This document shows, piece by piece, positions 1 to 4,617 of a DNA stretch of 5,137 nucleotides. This DNA comes from Chloroflexia bacterium. GTDB lineage: Bacteria > Chloroflexota > Chloroflexia > Thermomicrobiales > JALYUS01. The stretch is taken from NCBI GenBank assembly GCA_025924435.1, contig JAICIL010000319.1:1-5137 (forward strand). Reading direction: 5' to 3'. Both the position numbers and the translations under genes were made by a program. Under the pieces are notes generated by a model that saw only the letters and a list, made by a program, of their open reading frames with translations, made no database searches and had not been told where the DNA came from. The stretch's first letter is position 1. Each line of letters starts with the position of its first letter.

Positions 1-12
1 CCCCCCCCCCCC
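1..12. repeat. C12 homopolymer at window edge
   Basis: Twelve consecutive C residues open the window. No gene can be assigned to this side of the window. The run could be a real homopolymer tract, which is prone to slippage, or an artefact at a contig edge. Nothing after it decides between these. Confidence 0.6.
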
Positions 13-45
13 ACCGCAAATTCTCTGGCGAACCGCATAGCTTCT

Positions 46-68
46 ATCACGGCATCGCTCGCCGTGAT
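46..68. promoter_or_regulatory. Perfect 8-bp inverted repeat, 7-nt loop (hairpin or operator)
   Basis: ATCACGGC (46-53) and GCCGTGAT (61-68) are exact reverse complements separated by seven bases. No T-run follows on the plus strand, so this is not a convincing intrinsic terminator for an upstream gene. It lies about 20 bp upstream of the candidate -35 box of the peptidase gene, where an operator would fit. It could also be the remains of a terminator or a chance dyad in GC-rich DNA. Confidence 0.35.
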
Positions 69-86
69 CCCCCAGCCGACACGCCG

Positions 87-115
87 TTGAAGTCTCCGCC
101 GTCCGCCCGTACCAT
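87..115 (+). promoter_or_regulatory. Candidate sigma70-type promoter for the S9 peptidase
   Basis: TTGAAG (87-92) and TACCAT (110-115) each match four of six positions of the -35 and -10 consensus and are separated by the optimal 17 bp. Transcription would start near 122, giving a leader of about 36 nt with the ribosome binding site inside it. A small dyad, CATGC (113-117) with GCATG (122-126), overlaps the -10 and start region. The match is decent but is a pattern call only. Confidence 0.4.
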
Positions 116-145
116 GCGGCGGCATGATTTCCGACCGGCCAGCGC

Positions 146-151
146 AAGGAG
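146..151 (+). promoter_or_regulatory. Ribosome binding site of the S9 peptidase gene
   Basis: AAGGAG at 146-151 ends six bases before the ATG at 158. This near-ideal Shine-Dalgarno sequence and spacing fixes the peptidase start. Confidence 0.75.
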
Positions 152-157
152 CGTCCG

Positions 158-2155
158 ATGACCGATGAAACCCGCCGCGTCGTCCCCGATGATCTCTACG
201 CCCTCCGTTTCGTCGGCGACCCGCAGCCGTCGCCGGATGGGAGCCGCATCGCCTTCGTCGTCACGACGGCGGACGCGGAAGAAGATGGCTACCGCTCGCG
301 CATCTGGCTCGTCGCGACGGACGGCGATGCCGCGCCCGTCCCGCTGACCGCCGGGACGAAGAAGGATTCGTCGCCGCGCTGGTCGCCGGACGGCGCGCGA
401 CTCGTCTTCGTCTCGAACCGCGCGGAGGAGACGCCGCATCTCTGGCTGCTCGACCTGCACGGCGGCGAGGCGCGCCAACTGACGCGGGGCAAGGAAGCGG
501 CGAGCGCCCCCGTCTGGTCGCCGGACGGGTCGCGCATCGCCTACGTCGCGCACATCGGCGGCGAACAGCCCCCGGAACCCGACGCGGACGACAAGGCGAA
601 GCGCGCCTGGGAGAACCGCGTCCGCACGATCACGCGGATCAAGTACAAGCACGACGGGGACGGCTTCTGGGATGGCGGCTACGACCACCTCTTCGCCATC
701 CCGGCGGCGGGCGGCGAGCGGGCGCAACTGACGGACGGCGCGTGGGACGACGGCCAGCCCGCCTGGTCGCCGGACGGGTCGCGGATCGCCTTCATCTCGT
801 ATCGCGAGGAGGACCGCGACCGCGTCGCCCGTTCCGACCTCTGGACGGTGCCCGCCGGGGGCGGCGACGCGCGCAAATTGACGGAGAGCAAGGGTGAGGC
901 GAGTTCCCCCGCCTTCTCGCCCGATGGAGGAACCGTCGCCTTCTTCGGCCACGACGAGGGGGACAAATGGGCGGCGACGACGCGCCTCTGGGCCGTGCCC
1001 GCCGACGGGAGCGCACCGCCGCGCTGCCTGACGATGTCGCTGGACCGGAACGTCGGCAACGGCACGCTGCACGATCAGACGATCGCCGAGACGCCCCATC
1101 GCCCGCTCTGGTCCGCCGATGGGGAGACAATTCGCTTCCTCGTCACGGATGGCGGCAACAGCCATGTGTACGCCGCCTCCGCATCCGGCGGCGGGGCGGC
1201 GCTCGCCATCGGCGGCGAGCGCGTCATCCTCGCCGCGCGGTCGCTGGCCGACGGGCGCACCGTCCTCCTCGCGACCGACGCGACGGCGCCCGCCGAGATT
1301 TTCGTCGCCGACGGCACGACCGAGCGGCAACGGACGCACATCAATCGGGACTGGCTGGCATCGAAGGACGCCCGCGCGCCGGAGCGGTTCCGCGTGCGCG
1401 GCGACCACGAGCACATGGTTGATTGCTGGCTCCTCACGCCGCCGGGCTTCACCGAGGGCGAGCGCTATCCGCTCGTGCTGGAAATTCACGGCGGGCCGCA
1501 GGCGCAGTACGGCAACGCCTTCTTCCACGAGATGCAGGTCTGGGCATCGGCGGGCTATCTCGTCCTCTTCACGAACCCGCACGGCAGCATCGGCTACGGC
1601 GAGCAATTCACCGAGGAATTGCGCCGCCACTACGGCGAGAAGGATATGCCGGACCTGATGGCCGCGCTCGATGCCGTGATCGCGCGCGGCATCGTGGACG
1701 AAGCGCGGATCGGCGCGACGGGCGGCTCGTACGGCGGCTTCATGGTCAACTGGCTGATCGGCCAGACCGACCGCTTCGCGGCGGGCATCACCCAGCGCTG
1801 CGTCTCCAACTGGGTGAGCGACTACGGCACGAGCGACCTGAGCGTCCTTAGCGCGGTCGAGGAGTTCGGCGGGCCGCCGTGGGAGGCGATGGAGACGTAC
1901 CTGCGCCTCTCGCCGCTCACCTACGTCGGCAATATGCGGACGCCCCTGCACATCGAGCAGCAGGAGCAGGATTACCGCTGCGCGATGGAGCAGGGCGAGC
2001 AGATGTTCATGGCCCTCAAGGCGCGGGGCGTGCCCGTCGAGTTCGTCCGCTACCCGCACGAGAGCCACGGCATGTCGAGGGGTGGCCAGCCGCACCACCG
2101 CGTCTCCCGCCTCGCCCGCCATCTCGCCTGGTTCGCGAAATACCTGGGAGATTGA
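158..2155 (+). CDS. S9 family (prolyl oligopeptidase-type, S9C-like) serine peptidase
   Basis: This is a complete 665-residue protein with the two-domain build of acylaminoacyl-peptidase/dipeptidyl-peptidase-like S9 enzymes, which cleave short peptides. The N-terminal half is a WD40-like beta-propeller with recurring (W/F/P)S(P/A)DG blade motifs at residues 24, 75, 120, 203, 253 and 318. The C-terminal alpha/beta-hydrolase domain runs from about residue 400. It shows HGGP (444-447), NPHGSIGYG (473-481), the nucleophile Ser524 in GGSYGG, the likely catalytic Asp605 in EQDYRC and the likely catalytic His637 in ESHG, so the triad order Ser-Asp-His is intact. No signal peptide or membrane segment is seen, so it is probably cytoplasmic. 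The AAGGAG six bases upstream supports the ATG. Two positions differ from the usual S9C pattern as I know it: Gln where a His is common before the Asp, and Ala after the RC pair instead of Pro. The exact peptide specificity cannot be read. The gene appears monocistronic and ends against the foldback element. Confidence 0.95.
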   Translation: MTDETRRVVPDDLYALRFVGDPQPSPDGSRIAFVVTTADAEEDGYRSRIWLVATDGDAAPVPLTAGTKKDSSPRWSPDGARLVFVSNRAEETPHLWLLDLHGGEARQLTRGKEAASAPVWSPDGSRIAYVAHIGGEQPPEPDADDKAKRAWENRVRTITRIKYKHDGDGFWDGGYDHLFAIPAAGGERAQLTDGAWDDGQPAWSPDGSRIAFISYREEDRDRVARSDLWTVPAGGGDARKLTESKGEASSPAFSPDGGTVAFFGHDEGDKWAATTRLWAVPADGSAPPRCLTMSLDRNVGNGTLHDQTIAETPHRPLWSADGETIRFLVTDGGNSHVYAASASGGGAALAIGGERVILAARSLADGRTVLLATDATAPAEIFVADGTTERQRTHINRDWLASKDARAPERFRVRGDHEHMVDCWLLTPPGFTEGERYPLVLEIHGGPQAQYGNAFFHEMQVWASAGYLVLFTNPHGSIGYGEQFTEELRRHYGEKDMPDLMAALDAVIARGIVDEARIGATGGSYGGFMVNWLIGQTDRFAAGITQRCVSNWVSDYGTSDLSVLSAVEEFGGPPWEAMETYLRLSPLTYVGNMRTPLHIEQQEQDYRCAMEQGEQMFMALKARGVPVEFVRYPHESHGMSRGGQPHHRVSRLARHLAWFAKYLGD

Positions 2156-2238
2156 ACCGCGAAGGCGCGAAGGGCGCGAAGTGGGAGAGAGGATCATTTC
2201 TTTCCCACTCTTTCTTTCTTCTTCGCGCCTTCGGTTCA
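2153..2238. repeat. Foldback (REP/MITE-like) element between convergent stop codons
   Basis: The outer arms are 2153-2172 and 2221-2238. TGAACCG pairs with CGGTTCA, there is a 2-nt bulge (2160-2161), and AAGGCGCGAAG pairs with CTTCGCGCCTT, for 18 base pairs in all. Inside lies a second hairpin, GTGGGAGAGA (2181-2190) with TCTTTCCCAC (2199-2208), with one G-T pair and an 8-nt loop. The left side carries three GCGAAG units (2159, 2167, 2176) at periods of 8 and 9. The first three bases on each strand are the TGA stop codons of the two flanking genes. It may act as a bidirectional terminator. There is a pyrimidine-rich stretch (2209-2222) but no clean T-run after the stem, so a dispersed repeat fits as well or better. 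Confidence 0.75.
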
Positions 2239-3393
2239 CATCCCGGCGAGGCTGTAGGCGGTTCGGAAGCGGGCGACGGCGGCGCGATCTATCGTGACGC
2301 CGAGGCCGGGGCCGGTCGGGACGGCGACGGAGCCGGCCGCATAGACGGGCGGGTTGGCGACGATCTCGTCGCGTAGCGGGTTCGGCGTGTTGTCCCATTC
2401 GACGAGCGGCGGGTCCACGTCGGCGTAGGCGGACTGCGTCGGCATCCAGCCGAGGAAATGCATCGCCGCCGCCTGCGCGATCCCCGTCCCCCAGACATGC
2501 GCCCAGCAGCGGATATTCCACGCGCGGGCGAGATCGGCGATGGCGCGCCCCTCGGAGAGGCCGCCGCACAGGCAGAGATCGGGCTGCAAAATATCCGCCG
2601 CGCGCCGTTCGAGCAGGTCGCGGAAGCCGAAGCGCGTGTAAGCCAACTCGCCCCCGGCCACCGGGATCGGCTGCCGCTCTCGCACCTCGCAGTACCCCGC
2701 AATGTCCTCCGGCGAGACCGGCTCCTCGAACCAGGCGATGTCGTGCGGCGCGATGCGCCGCCCCAGTTCGATGGCCTGCACCGCCTTGTAGGCGTGGTTC
2801 GCGTCCACGGCGAGCGCGATCTCCGGGCCAATCGCCTCACGGACGGCGCGCACCGCCGCCACATCGAGCGGGATGCCGAAGCCGACCTTCATCTTGACGA
2901 CGCGGAATCCCCGCTCCACATACCCGATTGCCTCGGCGGGGAGCGACTCAATCCAGTCCTCGCCGGGCTGGCGGTAGAGGCCGGTAGCATAGGCCCGCAC
3001 ATGCGTCCGCGCGAGGCCGCCGAGCAGGCGATGCACCGGCTGGCCGCACGCCTTGCCGACGATGTCCCAGAGCGCGATATCGAGCGCGCTGAGCGCCCCG
3101 ACGACGAAGCCGCACTGCCCGGCGTCGAGCGTCGCGTTGTATACCGCCTGCCAGAGGACTTCGCGGTCCCACGGGTTCGCGCCGAGATAGTGCGGCGCGA
3201 GCAGTTCCGCGATGATCGTCGTGTACACGACGGGCGGCGCCTGGCAGTAGATCTCGCCCCACCCTTCGATGCCGTCGTCCGTCTCGATGCGGACGAGCAC
3301 CGCCCGCCGTCGCGTCACCCACGCCTGCGACCAGCCGAACGGCGTCGCGAGCGGCGCTTCCAGCCCGAACGTCTCGATCTTCGTGACCTTCAT
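2236..3393 (-). CDS. Mandelate racemase/muconate lactonizing enzyme family protein (enolase superfamily)
   Basis: This complete 385-residue enzyme has the enolase-superfamily layout: an N-terminal capping domain (about 1-125), then a (beta/alpha)7-beta barrel. The active-site set is that of the mandelate racemase subgroup: Lys167 and Lys169 in KMK, Asp197 in DAN, Glu223 in WFEEP, Glu249 in GGE, Asp272 in QPD, His299 in AHVWG and Glu332 in VEWD. In the Pseudomonas mandelate racemase the corresponding residues are Lys164/166, Asp195, Glu221, Glu247, Asp270, His297 and Glu317. The spacing matches almost exactly except for about 13 extra residues before the last Glu. The three acids bind Mg2+, and Lys169 and the His-Asp dyad are the general bases. 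Members abstract the alpha-proton of a carboxylate and act as racemases, epimerases or acid-sugar dehydratases. The substrate cannot be read here. No transporter or other sugar-acid gene flanks it. It is probably cytoplasmic. Confidence 0.93.
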   Translation of the reverse strand: MKVTKIETFGLEAPLATPFGWSQAWVTRRRAVLVRIETDDGIEGWGEIYCQAPPVVYTTIIAELLAPHYLGANPWDREVLWQAVYNATLDAGQCGFVVGALSALDIALWDIVGKACGQPVHRLLGGLARTHVRAYATGLYRQPGEDWIESLPAEAIGYVERGFRVVKMKVGFGIPLDVAAVRAVREAIGPEIALAVDANHAYKAVQAIELGRRIAPHDIAWFEEPVSPEDIAGYCEVRERQPIPVAGGELAYTRFGFRDLLERRAADILQPDLCLCGGLSEGRAIADLARAWNIRCWAHVWGTGIAQAAAMHFLGWMPTQSAYADVDPPLVEWDNTPNPLRDEIVANPPVYAAGSVAVPTGPGLGVTIDRAAVARFRTAYSLAGM

Positions 3394-3399
3394 GCGGCG

Positions 3400-3428
3400 A
3401 GCGTAACAAGCGAGGAGTCGAAAGTCAA
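3400..3428 (-). promoter_or_regulatory. Candidate promoter, leaderless-type, for the racemase-family gene
   Basis: On the minus strand, TTGACT (3428-3423) and TACGCT (3405-3400) are 17 bp apart. The -35 matches five of six consensus bases. The -10 matches three of six but fits the TANNNT form. Only six bases separate the -10 from the ATG at 3393, so transcription would begin at or next to the start codon. No AGGAG-like ribosome binding site is visible upstream of this ATG, which agrees with a leaderless message. The alternative is read-through from the sigma operon on the same strand. Confidence 0.4.
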
Positions 3429-3472
3429 AAAGAGTGCGACTGGTATCCGTACAGAACAGCGTTTTCCCGGTG

Positions 3473-3522
3473 GTGGCGGACTTCAGCCCGCTTCACTCCG
3501 GCAGGCTGAAGCCCGCCGCCAC
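3473..3522. repeat. Second foldback repeat (GTGGCGG...GGCTGAAG...CCGCCAC)
   Basis: GTGGCGG (3473-3479) pairs with CCGCCAC (3516-3522), and CTTCAGCC (3481-3488) pairs with GGCTGAAG (3504-3511). Between the two stems, 1 nt on the left faces 4 nt on the right (3512-3515), and the terminal loop is 3489-3503. It differs in sequence from the element at 2153-2238. It looks like a dispersed intergenic palindrome. Its only T-run lies on the plus-strand side (3530-3536), where no gene would need terminating. Confidence 0.6.
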
Positions 3523-3569
3523 TTGCTACTTTTTTTACTTGCTACTTGTTACTTGCTACTCACTACTCA
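3521..3569. repeat. ACTTGCTACT short tandem repeats with T7 run
   Basis: Three exact copies of ACTTGCTACT lie at 3521-3530, 3537-3546 and 3551-3560. They are separated by six T residues (the full T-run is 3530-3536) and by TGTT, and are followed by degenerate CACTACTCAT. The block overlaps the last two bases of the preceding foldback repeat and abuts the stop codon of the DUF5666-like gene at 3570-3572. The low GC contrasts sharply with the flanking genes. No coding frame is plausible here. Confidence 0.7.
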
Positions 3570-4061
3570 TCAGCGCGCCTGACCGGGCGGCGGATCGGGC
3601 GGTGGGGGCCGGACGACGCGGACCAGGTCGGCGTGGAATGCGCCGGTGCTGTCGCGATGGCCGAGGACGGTCACGCGGTCGCCGCGCCGCACATCGGACG
3701 CTTTGATGTTCTTGCCGTTCATCCGCAGCGTCGTCTTCGCGTCAATCGCGACGATCGCGAGTTTTTTCGCCCGCGTGTAGACGACGAGCCGGTTCGGGGC
3801 GGCGCGCGTGACCACGCCGATCACGCCGTTTTGCGCCCGCGAAATTGGCACGGGTGGGCCGATGAACCGCTGCGGCCCGATGACCGGGGGGCGTGCGCCG
3901 GGGCGGGCCGTCCCGTTGGCGGTCGCCGTCCCGGCGCGCGGCACGCTCACCACCGGCTCGCTCGGCGGCGAGCGGCGCGCGAGCGCCACGCCCGCCGGCA
4001 CGCCGAGCAGCAGCACGATCACGGGCGCCGTGATGAGGAGCAGCCGCAACCACCGCTTCAT
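3570..4061 (-). CDS. DUF5666-like exported or membrane-anchored small protein
   Basis: This 163-residue protein starts with KRWLR followed by a hydrophobic stretch (about 7-27). An A-L-A at 26-28 could be a signal peptidase I site, so it is either exported or anchored. Residues 30-78 are low-complexity and rich in Pro, Ala and Arg. Residues 79-150 form a compact beta-rich domain resembling DUF5666: GVIGVVTR, then LVVYT, TTLRMNGK, DVRRGDRVTVLG, and a closing DSTGAFHADLVRVV. The tail is proline-rich (RPPPPDPPP). DUF5666 has no settled function, and the assignment rests on pattern only. Its ATG overlaps the stop of the upstream membrane protein gene as ATGA (4061-4058), so the two are probably translationally coupled. 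It is the last gene of the sigma-factor operon, which suggests an extracytoplasmic role in, or under control of, that signalling unit. Confidence 0.75.
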   Translation of the reverse strand: MKRWLRLLLITAPVIVLLLGVPAGVALARRSPPSEPVVSVPRAGTATANGTARPGARPPVIGPQRFIGPPVPISRAQNGVIGVVTRAAPNRLVVYTRAKKLAIVAIDAKTTLRMNGKNIKASDVRRGDRVTVLGHRDSTGAFHADLVRVVRPPPPDPPPGQAR

Positions 4062-4546
4062 TGGGCCGCCCCCGTCGCCGTCCGCCGGTTAAGCCCGGTC
4101 GGCGGCGGCGACGGCGCGCGGCGGCGCAGGAGCGCGGTGGTTGTCACGAGCCAGGCCGCGAGCGCCGCGAGGAGCAGGAGCAGGTGCACCCACGGCATAT
4201 GCTCCACGAACGCGCTCCAGAAGAGGCCGGGGGATTGCCGCGCGAGGTCGGCGTCGTGCAGCGCGAACGCCAGATAATCGAGCGTGCCCGTCGCGTGGAG
4301 CGCCTGGCCGAGCAGCACCGCGCAGATCAGCACGAGCGCGAGCGTCGCGCTGTACGAGACCCAGAGGGCGGCGCGCACGCGCTCGCGCGCGGCGACGGCG
4401 GCGGGGGCGGTCCCGACCGTCTGCGCGAGGATATTTGGGATCAAATCGGCGGGCGGCCGCGGCGACGCGAGCCGCGCGAAGAGGCGGTCGAGGTCGTCGG
4501 GCGGCGTGTCGTCCGCTCCGTTCACTGTCGTCCGTTCGTCGGTCAT
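4058..4546 (-). CDS. Putative anti-sigma factor, two-helix inner-membrane protein
   Basis: This 162-residue protein begins MTDERTT. An in-frame ATG at 4555 would add three residues, but AAAGGA (4560-4555) is spaced correctly only for the 4546 start and overlaps the earlier ATG. Residues 1-60 are soluble and include DDLDRLFARL and PPADLIPNILAQ, a pattern typical of anti-sigma N-termini. Two hydrophobic segments follow, about 62-85 and 116-140. The Arg-rich stretch after the second puts both ends in the cytoplasm by the positive-inside rule. No H-x3-C-x2-C zinc-finger motif is present. The role is inferred from its position directly downstream of an ECF sigma gene and from its topology: binding the sigma factor at the membrane and releasing it on a signal. 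It could instead be a membrane protein of unrelated function. It overlaps the DUF5666-like gene by four bases. Confidence 0.65.
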   Translation of the reverse strand: MTDERTTVNGADDTPPDDLDRLFARLASPRPPADLIPNILAQTVGTAPAAVAARERVRAALWVSYSATLALVLICAVLLGQALHATGTLDYLAFALHDADLARQSPGLFWSAFVEHMPWVHLLLLLAALAAWLVTTTALLRRRAPSPPPTGLNRRTATGAAQ

Positions 4547-4554
4547 CCTGCCCA

Positions 4555-4560
4555 TCCTTT
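4555..4560 (-). promoter_or_regulatory. Ribosome binding site deciding the anti-sigma start
   Basis: AAAGGA reads 4560-4555 on the minus strand and ends eight bases before the ATG at 4546. The upstream in-frame ATG at 4555 begins inside this sequence and so has no usable spacing. This favours the shorter start. Confidence 0.5.
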
Positions 4561-4580
4561 GCCCGCTGTACCCTACGCTC

Positions 4581-4608
4581 TACACGCGGCACGCCGCCGG
4601 AAAGTTTC
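4581..4608 (-). promoter_or_regulatory. Candidate ECF-sigma-dependent promoter upstream of the anti-sigma gene
   Basis: On the minus strand, GAAACTT (4608-4602) resembles the AAC-containing -35 element of ECF promoters. CGTGTA (4586-4581) follows after 15 bp, close to the spacing known for RpoE-type promoters. It would give a leader of roughly 30 nt before the ATG at 4546. A dyad, GCGGC (4586-4590) and GCCGC (4593-4597), overlaps the -10 element and the spacer. It lies immediately after the sigma gene stop, so it would allow extra expression of the anti-sigma and DUF5666-like genes. Confidence 0.35.
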
Positions 4609-4617
4609 ACATCCCTT

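Noticed and set aside
12..161. Open plus-strand frame ending in TGA overlapping the peptidase ATG (ATGA), as if an upstream gene ended there
   Set aside because: The translated residues show no family signature, and the stretch contains a hairpin and a promoter-like pair. Its 5' part runs into the C12 run. An ATGA overlap in a short frame can arise by chance, so it is not called a gene.
380..790. Near-identical DNA segments TGGTCGCCGGACGG at 380, 515 and 764
   Set aside because: They encode the WSPDG blade motifs of the beta-propeller in frame. The identity reflects protein repeats and codon bias, not a mobile or regulatory repeat.
2159..2181. GCGAAG triplet repeat as a CRISPR-like or direct-repeat array
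   Set aside because: The units are only six bases with 2-3 base gaps and no spacers. They form part of the foldback arm.
47..2569. 840-residue open frame on the minus strand, antisense to the whole peptidase gene
   Set aside because: Its composition is Arg/Ala/Val-rich with no recognisable domain. Both the peptidase (plus strand) and the racemase-family gene (its own frame) are clearly real and occupy the same DNA. High GC at third positions commonly keeps the antisense frame open.
3473..3540. Intrinsic terminator: hairpin followed by T7 on the plus strand
   Set aside because: The stem is interrupted and the T-run starts eight bases after it. No plus-strand gene precedes it, so a repeat element is the better reading. 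On the strand that is transcribed here no T-run follows the hairpin.
2458..3582. 374-residue plus-strand open frame opposite the racemase-family gene
   Set aside because: It is antisense to a gene with a full catalytic residue set. Its own translation is Arg-rich low complexity and runs through the repeat block.
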